Source: Rhizobiales bacterium dw_265
Lineage (GTDB): Bacteria; Pseudomonadota; Alphaproteobacteria; Micropepsales; Micropepsaceae
Direction: 5' to 3'
Length of the DNA: 64,000 bases
NCBI GenBank assembly: GCA_018449595.1
Contig: JAAVUU010000008.1
Location: forward strand, 62,001-126,000
Both the position numbers and the translations under genes were made by a program. A model generated the notes under the pieces. The model did no database searches. It saw nothing but the letters and a program-made list of their open reading frames with translations, and was not told where the DNA came from. This document shows, piece by piece, positions 26,715 through 35,418 of the stretch (its first letter is position 1; the number at the start of each line of letters is the position of its first letter).

Positions 26715-27347
26715 CTAATTCTTGGGTTGCGCGGAACTATTGGCCGTTGCGGCGGGCTTTACCGTGGCGGACAACTGGCTGTCGTAGATTTTGTCGCCAT
26801 AGTCCTGTTCGAGCTGTTCAAACTCGACACGGTCCAGACCCGTTATCGGCTCGCTTTTGCCCATGATGTCACCCACATCGACATCGTGATAAGCGACCAA
26901 TAGCTCGCGGGCGATTTTCACGGCCTGCGCGTTCTTCGTCTGGCAGACGGTAAGCACGGCATCTTTGTCGACCGCTTCCTTGGCAAGGCGCTCTTTGTCA
27001 GAAACCAATGTCGCATTGACCTGCGTTAAGCGGGTGACTTCCTGCGCTAGAGCCCCCATCTGCTCTTTTTCCTTGCTGACGTCGGCGGCAGCGGGCGCCA
27101 CCGAGGGATGCCGTTGGGCGGCATGTGCTGTAGCCTCCGCCGCAACGAGGCGACCCTTAAGGGCATCGCGTTCCTGCTCGGCGGCCGTCTTTTCCGCCTG
27201 GAGCGTGGTCTGATTGCTCTGAAGGTCACGCAATTGCGCGGTGACGCTGCTCAATTGGGCGCGCAGGCGGTCTTCCATGCTCTGGGCTTGCACGCCCGTA
27301 ACACTCAGGACGACGAAGTAAGCGACCATCCAGCTGCGAATGCGCAT
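26715..27347 (-). CDS. periplasmic coiled-coil protein of the haemagglutinin operon
   Basis: This 210-residue protein has a signal peptide (about 1-21, cut near GVQAQ) and a long heptad-patterned helix from about 22 to 140. That helix is rich in Gln, Glu, Lys and Leu (LRAQLSSVTAQLRDLQSNQ, QAEKTAAEQERDALKGRL, LAQEVTRLTQVNATLVSDKERL). A conserved-looking C-terminal part follows (LLVAYHDVDVGDIMGKSEPI, EFEQLEQDYGDKIYD). It starts two bases after the porin stop, with a GTGAGG ribosome site inside the porin end, and ends 15 bases before the haemagglutinin. I recognise no named family. A periplasmic spacer or chaperone for haemagglutinin export is a reasonable inference from the operon. Confidence 0.8.
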   Translation of the reverse strand: MRIRSWMVAYFVVLSVTGVQAQSMEDRLRAQLSSVTAQLRDLQSNQTTLQAEKTAAEQERDALKGRLVAAEATAHAAQRHPSVAPAAADVSKEKEQMGALAQEVTRLTQVNATLVSDKERLAKEAVDKDAVLTVCQTKNAQAVKIARELLVAYHDVDVGDIMGKSEPITGLDRVEFEQLEQDYGDKIYDSQLSATVKPAATANSSAQPKN

Positions 27348-27349
27348 CG

Positions 27350-29086
27350 TCAGAACCTCACATTGATGTCGAACTGACCCACATCGATCGATAAAGGAGG
27401 GCCATAGACTTCGTCCGCGCTGAACCAGCGGGCCTGCACATTCATGCCCTTCAAAAGGCCCAAGGTCGCAATCAGGTAATAGCCCTTGGCATTGGTGCCG
27501 CCGAGGTGGAAGTCCGCATCCGTATAAGCGTCCAGCAAGGCGTCCGGCGCGATATGCTTATAGCCGGCGGTGAAATTCCACTCGCCCCAGGCATAGGGTT
27601 CCATATCGCCATAAAGGCCCTGGAACATGAAGGCATTTGCGCCGCTGTGGAACGTGGGGCCGCCGGGCGTCGGAGCCGCACAGACGTCAGTGTCGGAACT
27701 GTCTGACGCGGAAATCACATTGGTGATCGGCAACCCGCTTTCGCCGTAACGACAGGCGTCGGCGTGATTATACGCAAGATTGCGCGCGTAATCGCCCGTC
27801 AACACGACATGCTTACCATCTTCGAAGTTGATGTCGAATTGGCTGGTCAAGTTGAGAATGTGATACGGAAACACCAATCCGGCGAATTGGGGCAGAGGGG
27901 ATGCTCCTGGGAGCGCGGATGGATCTGGCGTGATATTGCGAATGAGAAAGAGCGTGTTGCCCTTCTGCATGAAGGCGGGCCGGCTCCAGTCCGTGGAGCA
28001 TTCGGTGACTCCCGTATAAAGGGCGCAGGAGTCCGACAATTGACCCTGCTGGTTCTGGAATGAATAGTAGGCGACGCCGCCTTTCCAACTGTAGCGGTCC
28101 TGGGTCCATTGGGTCACCAGCTGGCCGCCGAACATCCACTTCATTTCGTTCGGGTTTTTGTCGGTGCTGTCGTTCGGGAAATTCACACTCTGCGAGTCGG
28201 TGAGGAAAGCACCGGCATTGACGGTGAATGTCAGATTGGGCAGTGCGTCCCAAGAGGTGGTTCCGGCGGCGCCATCGAAATTGAGATCGGTGTCATAGAC
28301 AAGATCCGTCGAGAAAAATGGATTTGGCATCCGGCCTAGGCTCGCGCCAATCCAGGGCGCGGGTTGCGCGTGGACATAGGCGCGGTCTAGCCAAATGTCT
28401 TTTTTTGTCAGGCCGCCGCCAAGCAGTTGGGTGGTCGATACCGGTGTGTTGGTCGAGCCGCTTGCCAGGCGGATATCCGCAGACACCCATTGGGATACCT
28501 GCGCATCGACGTCCAACCGCGCCCGGATGGCAAATTGATTGTACCGGTTCTTGGTGTCGTTGGTGAAGGGAATGCCGGCGGGATTGGTATTGGGGTTTAC
28601 GTCCACCGGGCCATTGGCATTGATGGCCCCATAATTGACGAGAAACGGATCGTTTGTCTTTGAGTAAAGATCCCATTCGTTGCGGAAGCGCACGTCGCCA
28701 CTGATGGTGATGCGTTGTGTCCAGGCCGGGATTTGATTGGGCTGGGCCCAGTTCTCGTTTTTGGCCTGTTTGATCACCTTGGCTGCGACATCATCTCGGA
28801 TCTGATCGCGGACGATCTGCGGCACATATTGAATGCGCGTGGCGTCGGGCGCGGGCGGCGGCGGGGCGGGGAGCGCTTGTGGCGGTGTCTGCGCGACCTG
28901 CCGTTGGGCTTCTGCGAGCAGTTGTTTGGCGGCATCCGGGGTGATGACGTGCTGCTTGACCAGGAGGTTGATGAGATTGACCGACAACGGGTCGGATGCC
29001 TGGGCCGATGCAGCCGTCGCGCTCAACAGTGCCGCCAGTGCCGTGCTTCCGACCAGCGCTGCACGCCGAGCTCCACGATGTCTCAT
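27350..29086 (-). CDS. putative porin (Porin_5-like outer-membrane barrel)
   Basis: This 578-residue protein has a signal peptide (cut near SAQA|SD). A helical periplasmic segment follows (SVNLINLLVKQHVITPDAAKQLLAEAQ-like, about 35-65), then a Pro-rich linker and a beta-barrel from about 130 to a C-terminal phenylalanine (FDINVRF). This pattern matches the putative porin family PF16930. It opens the porin / coiled-coil / haemagglutinin operon and has a good ribosome site (GGGGA). Members of this family recur beside filamentous haemagglutinin genes, suggesting a role in display or anchoring rather than nutrient uptake (inference). The promoter-like element C lies 393 bases upstream, so the transcript would have a long leader. 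Confidence 0.85.
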   Translation of the reverse strand: MRHRGARRAALVGSTALAALLSATAASAQASDPLSVNLINLLVKQHVITPDAAKQLLAEAQRQVAQTPPQALPAPPPPAPDATRIQYVPQIVRDQIRDDVAAKVIKQAKNENWAQPNQIPAWTQRITISGDVRFRNEWDLYSKTNDPFLVNYGAINANGPVDVNPNTNPAGIPFTNDTKNRYNQFAIRARLDVDAQVSQWVSADIRLASGSTNTPVSTTQLLGGGLTKKDIWLDRAYVHAQPAPWIGASLGRMPNPFFSTDLVYDTDLNFDGAAGTTSWDALPNLTFTVNAGAFLTDSQSVNFPNDSTDKNPNEMKWMFGGQLVTQWTQDRYSWKGGVAYYSFQNQQGQLSDSCALYTGVTECSTDWSRPAFMQKGNTLFLIRNITPDPSALPGASPLPQFAGLVFPYHILNLTSQFDINFEDGKHVVLTGDYARNLAYNHADACRYGESGLPITNVISASDSSDTDVCAAPTPGGPTFHSGANAFMFQGLYGDMEPYAWGEWNFTAGYKHIAPDALLDAYTDADFHLGGTNAKGYYLIATLGLLKGMNVQARWFSADEVYGPPLSIDVGQFDINVRF

Positions 29087-29479
29087 CTCAAATCCCCAGT
29101 GAATGCCGAAGTGGCGCCGAACAAGCCACGCGGCGCCGCGTCGTGTCTGACTTAAAATTAAGGATCAACGCGTTGGTCCGCTGGCGTCGGGACGTTCTGC
29201 CGATCACAACTACACCCAGCCCTTAAACCGCGCGTTCGGCTTTCCGAGCCGAGCTCGATAAATGTCCGCACCGGCACAACCATTCCCATGCGGATGCGCG
29301 AGTTCGCACTTCCACCCGATGGTTCAATCAGACGAAAACCATCAACGCCCCGCCATCAGCCTATGACTGAATGGCGGAATATCTTCTCGAGCTATCGCTG
29401 AAACAAACTAGCCCCTGCGGCCAGCACGCGTTTCTGCATGTCCCCGTTCGCTTTGGAGACAAGGCGGTAGAACCCCGTG
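29087..29479 (-). other. long leader of the porin-haemagglutinin operon
   Basis: No gene is seen in these 393 bases between element C and the porin start. On the minus strand the DNA can form a small hairpin (CGGCT-cggaa-AGCCG near 29240-29255). The leader does not match a riboswitch class I know. Its length leaves room for a regulatory RNA structure. Confidence 0.35.
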
Positions 29480-29510
29480 CGACACGGAAATTGATGAAGT
29501 TTTTACGTCA
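29480..29510 (-). promoter_or_regulatory. shared bipartite promoter-like element, copy C (before the porin-haemagglutinin operon)
   Basis: Read on the minus strand: TGACGTAAAAACTTCA (29510-29495), ten bases, TGTCG (29484-29480). Its first half is identical to copy D. It points towards the porin gene and lies between that operon and the divergent tonB-sigma-fecR trio. Confidence 0.62.
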
Positions 29511-29755
29511 CCGGTATCTGACGTGCGGTGGATAATCGTGCGAAGCCTTGGTGATCAGGGCAACGACTTGCAGGGAAGCAGAGGCAACATCGCGCGCATC
29601 ACGGGTGTGACGATTGAGCCCGTCGTGGGCAGGCATTTAAGTCATGGTAAGGTCATGCGGCCGAGGGTATAAGCCTTGCATTCGATACCTTGCGCGCAAC
29701 ATTGAGCGATCTGTCGGCGCTAATCTCGGGGGCTGTCCTGTTCGAACCGGTCTCT

Positions 29756-30445
29756 ATGCTTGCGGGGAGCTCCAGACGCAGCTTGCGCGCAGTCGGTGTG
29801 CTCGGGTCCTTGGCCGTGCATTTTGGTGTGTTGTCTTATTTCTTGCTGGCACCGCAGCCTCAAGCGCAGCCCGTGGACCGTAAGGGCAATGCGCAGTCCG
29901 GCGATCTCGTCATGGTCAGCGTGGCACCGCACGTGCAAGATGTGACGGGTAGTCACAATTCGCAGCATCTTTCACGGCCAACGGAACGTGATGCGTTTGG
30001 GTTGCGGCACACGCGCATTCATCATCTCGCCGCATTAATGCACACGCCGGGAGATCAAGCACCGGCCGATGATGTATCGGTACAAAATGGCTCAGGCGAT
30101 GAAAGTGCGAAAGCTGCAGCACCGGCCGCGAGTGTATCTTTTACCGCGTTGGGATCTGATTATCAGCGTCGGCTGGAGGATCATATCGCACAATTTCAAC
30201 AGAGGGGTCCTCAGGGACAGGTCGGTGTCGTCTATCTCCAAATCCTTCTCGATCGCGCGGGAGCTGTTCAGGGCATTTGGGTGACAAAAAGCTCCGGTTC
30301 GACGGCACTGGATGAGGAAGCTGTCGAAACTGTGCGCCGCGCTGCCCCCATGCTTCCGGTACCATCCGAATTGCCGGATCCCTTGATGATCAGCCTGCCA
30401 CTACGTTGGAGCCTCGCACCTCTCTATGTTGAGCGGGCTCCATGA
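29756..30445 (+). CDS. second TonB-type energy transducer, in a sigma/FecR operon
   Basis: From the ATG at 29756 the protein is 229 residues. It has a basic N-terminus and a membrane helix at about 12-31 that keeps the TonB SxxxH motif (Ser18, His22 in GSLAVHFGVLSYFLL). An unusually proline-poor linker follows, then a TonB_C domain at about 140-229 (YQRRLEDHIAQF, GVVYLQILLDRAGAVQGIWVTKSSGS). A TTG at 29690 would add 22 residues and is possible; neither start has a clear ribosome site. The last bases overlap the sigma-factor ATG (ATGA), so the two are coupled. Placing a TonB in one operon with an ECF sigma factor and FecR suggests it serves the surface-signalling step. Confidence 0.82.
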   Translation: MLAGSSRRSLRAVGVLGSLAVHFGVLSYFLLAPQPQAQPVDRKGNAQSGDLVMVSVAPHVQDVTGSHNSQHLSRPTERDAFGLRHTRIHHLAALMHTPGDQAPADDVSVQNGSGDESAKAAAPAASVSFTALGSDYQRRLEDHIAQFQQRGPQGQVGVVYLQILLDRAGAVQGIWVTKSSGSTALDEEAVETVRRAAPMLPVPSELPDPLMISLPLRWSLAPLYVERAP

Positions 30446-30957
30446 GCGAGGTTTCCTGGGATGACTTGCGCGGTCGCTTGTTGAACAGTTATGACGATTT
30501 TGTCCGCAAGTTGACGCGCCGCCTTGGCTCAGCGGAGTTGGCGCGGGAGGCGGTTCATGAAACCTATCTGCGTCTCCAGCGTCCCGGCGCGACCGAGCCG
30601 ATTCAAAATCCCGAAGGATATCTTTTTCGTATTGCCATCAATATTGCTAAGAACCGCAGTGTCGTGGAACGGCGTTATTTGAATGCATCCGACACAGAGA
30701 TGCTGATCGATATTCCAGAAGAAGCTCCGGATCCGGCCCGGGCAGCGGAGGCCCGTTCCCAAATGATCATTTTGCGCCGGGCTCTAGCCGAGTTGCCTGC
30801 CCGCCAGCAGGCGGTATTTGAAGCGTCTTGGGTCAATGGTGTGTCACATTCGGATTTGGCGCAGCTTCATAAGGTCGATATCCGCACGATTCAGCGCGAT
30901 CTCGAGCAGGCCGCAAGGCATATTCGCCGTTTTTGGAAAGAAAATCGTCTCTCCTAG
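30442..30957 (+). CDS. ECF RNA polymerase sigma factor (FecI type)
   Basis: This 171-residue protein contains sigma region 2 at about 10-75 (YDDFVRKLTRRLGSAELAREAVHETYLRLQ-like, NPEGYLFRIAINIAKNR) and region 4 at about 110-165 (LRRALAELPARQQAVFEASWVNG, SHSDLAQLHKVDIRTIQRDLEQA). It is of the short extracytoplasmic-function class. It is followed by a fecR-type gene and preceded by tonB, the layout of FecI/FecR cell-surface signalling. Its likely targets are the five copies of the bipartite element in this window, two of which flank the trio (29480 and 32075). The assignment of targets is inference from position and conservation. Confidence 0.9.
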   Translation: MSEVSWDDLRGRLLNSYDDFVRKLTRRLGSAELAREAVHETYLRLQRPGATEPIQNPEGYLFRIAINIAKNRSVVERRYLNASDTEMLIDIPEEAPDPARAAEARSQMIILRRALAELPARQQAVFEASWVNGVSHSDLAQLHKVDIRTIQRDLEQAARHIRRFWKENRLS

Positions 30958-31051
30958 CGTCGCCTTTCTGCGCGCCATCTGTCTCTACAATACAATCTCA
31001 GGCGAATCGGTGGGATTCCTTGGAGCCGCCCGTGCAAGATATTTCAGATCG

Positions 31052-32071
31052 ATGACTGGGCCGGACGACAGAGAGCCCTCGCTGGAGGCGATCGAGACAG
31101 AAAGTCTACAGTGGGTCACGCTGCTGCATTCTGGCGTTATGACGCCCGAGGCCGCCGAGGCATTCAAGCTTTGGCGGGCACAAAGCCACTTGCATGAAAA
31201 AGCATTCAGCGACGCCGTCCGGATGCGCCGGCACATTCGCGACGTCGCACTGGCCGATCGTGCCGCGCAAGCGAGCAATGGCGCGAAATCGTTTCCGAGG
31301 CGCGGATCGGAGTTTGGGGCGTCTCGCGGTTCGGACAGCCGGCCTGTCCGCAACATCGACCGCAGGTCCTTCTTCGGGGCAACTGCTGCCGCAGCCTCGG
31401 TTGCCATTGCCGTCGCGGATCCTGGTCACCTTTGGCCCTCTTGGCAGGAACTGACCGCCGACTATCGCACCGCCACGGGCGAGCGGCGTGCCCTCGTGGC
31501 AGGCAACGGTGTTTCTGTCGAGCTCAATACCCAGACGACGGCCGACCTCGATACCTCCAGTTCACAGCCCCATTTGACAGTGATTTCCGGGGAGGTGGCT
31601 ATAAATGCGGCCCGCCCGCCGCACGCACCTTTTGCGGTAATTGCAGGTGCTGGGAAAGCATTGTTCGAGCAGGCAAATTTGAATATTCGTAAGACAGGAA
31701 GTGGCGTTTGCGTCACATGTGTCGATGGAGAAGCCACAGTTTTCCACCCGACCGGCCGCATCGTACTTACCAAAGGCTTGCAGGCGTCTTACGGAGACCA
31801 ACACATGGAGGCGCCCGTTCATGTCGATCCGTCGGTGCCGACGGCCTGGAGACGGGGACTTCTCATTTTCCGTAACGAGCCGCTTCGGGATGTGATCGTT
31901 GAGCTCAATCGCTACCGGCAGGGCAAGATTGTGTTGATGAGCGATGCCCTGGCACAGCGGCCAGTCTATGGCGTGTTTGAAATTGCGCGCATCCAGGAGG
32001 CGGTTGATCAAATTCGGCGGCTGACCGGGGCGAGCGCGACGAATGTCGGTAGCCTGGTCCTCCTGACCTGA
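31052..32071 (+). CDS. FecR-type anti-sigma/sigma regulator
   Basis: From the ATG at 31052 the protein is 339 residues. The cytoplasmic part carries the DUF4880-like anti-sigma helix (ETESLQWVTLLHSGVMTPEAAEAFKLW). A single hydrophobic span follows at about 105-125, preceded by a twin-arginine-like DRRSFFG motif. A FecR domain (about 140-240) and an STN-like C-terminal domain (about 260-339: LIFRNEPLRDVIVELNRYRQG, IQEAVDQIRRLTG) complete it. In FecI/FecR systems the periplasmic C-terminus reads the STN domain of an outer-membrane receptor and releases the sigma factor. No such receptor is present here, but the STN-TonB_C protein at 2.7 kb could fill that role. The frame is open upstream; a GTG at 31010 is the alternative start. 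Confidence 0.87.
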   Translation: MTGPDDREPSLEAIETESLQWVTLLHSGVMTPEAAEAFKLWRAQSHLHEKAFSDAVRMRRHIRDVALADRAAQASNGAKSFPRRGSEFGASRGSDSRPVRNIDRRSFFGATAAAASVAIAVADPGHLWPSWQELTADYRTATGERRALVAGNGVSVELNTQTTADLDTSSSQPHLTVISGEVAINAARPPHAPFAVIAGAGKALFEQANLNIRKTGSGVCVTCVDGEATVFHPTGRIVLTKGLQASYGDQHMEAPVHVDPSVPTAWRRGLLIFRNEPLRDVIVELNRYRQGKIVLMSDALAQRPVYGVFEIARIQEAVDQIRRLTGASATNVGSLVLLT

Positions 32072-32074
32072 GGC

Positions 32075-32105
32075 TGACGTAAAAACTTCATGAATAATCC
32101 TGTCG
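32075..32105 (+). promoter_or_regulatory. shared bipartite promoter-like element, copy D (before the kps operon)
   Basis: TGACGTAAAAACTTCA (32075-32090), ten bases, TGTCG (32101-32105). It starts three bases after the fecR stop and points at the capsule operon, whose first start codon is 218 bases downstream. Confidence 0.6.
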
Positions 32106-32323
32106 CGCGCTTTGGGGCTGGCCTGTCTTTCTTGCGGGCTAGGCGAATTGGGATTCTGCCACGTTGCGGAACCTGAACGCTTAGGCGTTGCCGGAAGATC
32201 CCTCAGAAGAGGCGGACGCTGGATCGCTTGCCGATGATTGGGTGTGGTGCCCGTGGTGGGTGTTAAGGCCAGGCGGGCGAAGATGTCAGTTCGTCTTCGG
32301 GCTAAGAGTTAGGACGCGATTTC

Positions 32324-34159
32324 GTGATTGGCAACCGCGTCAACTTGCAATGTGGTGCGCGAGTTAAACGCGCAGAAACATGCGTCGGGCCCAATCCTGA
32401 GATGGCCCAAAATTTGGAAAGCGGGCACTTCTTTCGCCGACAGTCTTTTTTGCAGGCCCCCCCATTTGGATGGCTGCGCCCCGCCATTGCTGTGCGCGGC
32501 GGGAGCGGGGTGGTTGATGGGAGAAGAATTCAAATCCTTCTTGAGAAGATAACTCTGGCAAGGGTGGGTGGCGAATTTTGGCAACCGCCGGCTTGGCGGC
32601 ACAAGCCTGCATCGAAGCGTATCGTGCTGCGGCCGGGCGGGACGTTTCAAGGCCTGCGCATGTTGGCTGAAGTCATGGCCCACCACAGCGCGGCCGAGAT
32701 CGATATTTGTCTTCCGGATGCGCTTTGGGCCAAGTCGCTCCAGCAAACGTGCCTCCAATTGGGTGTCGGAATTTTGCCTCGGGCGGTTGACCCCTGGAGC
32801 TTGGCAGAGGCGGGGAGGGAGCTGCATGTTTGTGGCAGCGATCCGCTCGCTTTTATCGGCATGTTGCTGGGCTGTTCCGTCCACTGTCACACGCGCGGCA
32901 GGTTTGCGGGCTGGGGGCTCAGCCAAGATGACGTTTCGGTTTCCGCGCGTCCTGACCTGGGATTGCTTCCTCTCGCTAATGCTGCACTGTTCTCTCACAT
33001 CGGATATCGCAATCCCTTTACCGGGAAAATCGCGTCTTGCGAGGAGATCATAGATATCCTGACGGACTGGCGCCGGAGCTGTAATGCCAACCGCGACATT
33101 GCCGGTTATGCCGGTGTCAATTGGTGGAAACGATCCAGTATTCAGGCTTTGCTGCACACCGGGGGGCGGGCGCCGCGGCGCGTTGTTGGTGTAGCTTCCG
33201 CGGAACGGGCTCTTATCGCCAACGACGAGCGGATCGCTGTCTGGCCCTCGCGGGCACCGCAGGCCCTGTTGCGTTCAACCGTGCCGATGGCTCAAATCGA
33301 GGATGGCTTTCTGCGGTCCTCAGGTCTTGGCAGCAACCTGACGCCACCTTGCTCGATCGTGGTCGATCGCCGGGGCGCTCACTATGATCCTTCCAGGCCA
33401 AGCGACCTGGAAGTGATCCTCGCTGAAACTGTCTTTGAAGAATCGTTGCTGGCCAGGGCGCGGCGCCTTATCCGAACCCTCGTTGCATCTGAGCTGAGCA
33501 AATATAACACCGGCGAGCATCATCTAGATTTGTCAAACCGTGATGGGCGCCGCATTGTCTTGGTCGCGGGGCAGGTCGAGGACGATGTCGCGCTGCGCCT
33601 TGCAGGGGCCGGCCTGACCAGCAATCTTCAGCTTTTGTGTCGGGTGCGCGCACTCGAGCCGAATTCCTTTATCATTTACAAGCCGCACCCGGATGTCTTG
33701 GCTGGCCATCGCCGCGGTCTCGTGGCTGTGAGAGACGCGAACGCCTATGCCGATCTCATCGTGCGTGATGTGGCGATGCCCACGCTGCTTAAGCTTGTGG
33801 ATGCGGTGCATGTCATTAGCTCTCTGACTGGCTACGAGGCATTGTTGCGGCAATGCGAGGTGGTGGTTCATGGTCAACCCTTTTACGCGGGCTGGGGCCT
33901 CACCAAGGATCTCAATCCCGTGAGTCGCAGGACCCGTGTCCTGAGTTTGGAGCAATTGGTCGCCGGTAGTCTGATCCTTTATCCGCGTTACATGGACCCT
34001 GTGACCGGCCTGCCTTGCCCTGTGGAGATTCTGACCGAGCGCCTGGCGGCTGGCCGTAAGCGTCACGATCCCATCAATGCCGTTGCGCAGCAGGCACGCA
34101 GACTTCAAGGCCTATTGAGCGCGAAAATCGGCTTTCGACAAACGCGGGTGCCGCAGTGA
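32324..34159 (+). CDS. kpsC: KpsC-like capsule Kdo-transferase
   Basis: This 611-residue protein belongs to the capsule polysaccharide synthesis KpsC family, which builds the beta-Kdo linker that joins capsule to a lipid. Two modules are visible. Each ends in the family's GWGL motif (RFAGWGLSQDD near 200 and PFYAGWGLTKD near 525). The first is followed by NPFTGKIASCEEIIDILTDWR and the second by an LYPRYMDPVTGLPCPVEILTERL-like tail. The second module also has the KPHPDVLAGHR stretch. The N-terminal module looks shortened relative to usual KpsC. The start GTG at 32324 has a TTAGGA ribosome site nine bases upstream; ATG 32402 is the alternative. The stop overlaps the kpsS start (GTGA). Confidence 0.87.
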   Translation: MIGNRVNLQCGARVKRAETCVGPNPEMAQNLESGHFFRRQSFLQAPPFGWLRPAIAVRGGSGVVDGRRIQILLEKITLARVGGEFWQPPAWRHKPASKRIVLRPGGTFQGLRMLAEVMAHHSAAEIDICLPDALWAKSLQQTCLQLGVGILPRAVDPWSLAEAGRELHVCGSDPLAFIGMLLGCSVHCHTRGRFAGWGLSQDDVSVSARPDLGLLPLANAALFSHIGYRNPFTGKIASCEEIIDILTDWRRSCNANRDIAGYAGVNWWKRSSIQALLHTGGRAPRRVVGVASAERALIANDERIAVWPSRAPQALLRSTVPMAQIEDGFLRSSGLGSNLTPPCSIVVDRRGAHYDPSRPSDLEVILAETVFEESLLARARRLIRTLVASELSKYNTGEHHLDLSNRDGRRIVLVAGQVEDDVALRLAGAGLTSNLQLLCRVRALEPNSFIIYKPHPDVLAGHRRGLVAVRDANAYADLIVRDVAMPTLLKLVDAVHVISSLTGYEALLRQCEVVVHGQPFYAGWGLTKDLNPVSRRTRVLSLEQLVAGSLILYPRYMDPVTGLPCPVEILTERLAAGRKRHDPINAVAQQARRLQGLLSAKIGFRQTRVPQ

Positions 34160-35418
34160 GCGCACGGCAATTTCTATTCCTGCAGGGTCTTCCCGGAGAC
34201 TTCTTCGCCGATCTGGCGCAAAGCTTGCAAAAGCAAGGGAACGGCATTCACCGGGTGAACTTTAACGGTGGCGACGTCGCCAACTGGCCCCTCTCTGGTG
34301 CAATCCACTATCATGGTCCCGCGCGCCATTGGCCGTCCTTTCTCGCGCGGCTGATCTCGTCCCGCGGCATCACCGATATCGTTCTGTTTGGTGATTGCCG
34401 TCCTTTGCACCGTGTCGCACGCGCTACCGCCGCCGGGCTGGGTGTGATCGTGCATGTCTTTGAGGAGGGCTATATCCGGCCCGATTGGATCACACTGGAA
34501 TTGGGTGGCGTTAACGGTTTCTCGCCGTTGCCGAACGACCCCGACTGGTATCTGCGGGCCGCCAAATCTCTGCCAGGCGTTCCTGATCGCGTCGCATTGC
34601 CTTCAGCCATCGCACGGCGAGCACGGGCCAGTATTGCCTACTATGCCGCAGCGCTGTCGCTGGCCTGGGCCTTTCCCTTTTATCGCACCCATCGGCCCTG
34701 GAATCCGTTGCTTGAGGCGGGAGGCTGGTTGATGCGCTATTGCGGGCGCAAATCCGCCGCCATTCGCTCGGCCGCGGCCATGGCATGTCTCGGCAATAGT
34801 CCCTATTTCATCTTTCCGCTGCAGCTCAATTCCGATTACCAGTTGCGTGCCCATTCCGATTTCGATGGTATGCAACCCGCCCTTGCAGAGGTGATCGCGT
34901 CTTTTGCCCGCCATGCCCCGGCCGAAGCGAAGCTGGTGGTCAAGTCGCATCCCTTGGACAATGGCTTGGCTGACTGGAGGCGGCGCACCTTGAGCTACGC
35001 GGGGGCGCTGGGCGTGCAGGACAGGATTGTCTTCCTGGAAACGGGCGATATTGGCCTGTTGGTCCGCGGCGCCCTCGGGGTCATCACGATCAACAGCACC
35101 ACGGGCACGCTGGCGCTGGAAGCAAGCGTTCCGGTAATTACTTTGGGTCGCTCCATTTATGATCTTCCGGGCCTTACCCACCAAGGAGCGTTGGCGCAGT
35201 TCTGGACTGCTCCGGAACGGCCGGATATCGGACTGTATTCCGCCTTCCGGCAGGTTCTGGTGCATCGCTGCCTACTGCACGGAGGATTTTACGATGCCTC
35301 GACCCGCCATGCCCTGATCGCGGCGGCATCCCGGCGGCTTTTGAGCGCTCGCCCTTTGACCCTGGTGCGTGCACGGTCGCGTATCGCGCCGTCGGCCTTG
35401 CTGGTGCCTGCGGAATGA
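34156..35418 (+). CDS. kpsS: KpsS-like capsule Kdo-transferase
   Basis: This 420-residue protein begins with the KpsS hallmark FLFLQGLPGDFFADLAQSLQ and VNFNGGD. It continues with VFEEGYIRPDWITLE and the C-terminal KSHPLDNGLADW plus INSTTGTLALEASVPVITLG motifs of the Kdo-transferase fold. It partners KpsC in adding the Kdo linker on phosphatidylglycerol before capsule export. Its GTG start overlaps the kpsC stop, and its stop overlaps the next ATG, so the operon is tightly coupled. No oddities seen. Confidence 0.9.
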   Translation: MSARQFLFLQGLPGDFFADLAQSLQKQGNGIHRVNFNGGDVANWPLSGAIHYHGPARHWPSFLARLISSRGITDIVLFGDCRPLHRVARATAAGLGVIVHVFEEGYIRPDWITLELGGVNGFSPLPNDPDWYLRAAKSLPGVPDRVALPSAIARRARASIAYYAAALSLAWAFPFYRTHRPWNPLLEAGGWLMRYCGRKSAAIRSAAAMACLGNSPYFIFPLQLNSDYQLRAHSDFDGMQPALAEVIASFARHAPAEAKLVVKSHPLDNGLADWRRRTLSYAGALGVQDRIVFLETGDIGLLVRGALGVITINSTTGTLALEASVPVITLGRSIYDLPGLTHQGALAQFWTAPERPDIGLYSAFRQVLVHRCLLHGGFYDASTRHALIAAASRRLLSARPLTLVRARSRIAPSALLVPAE

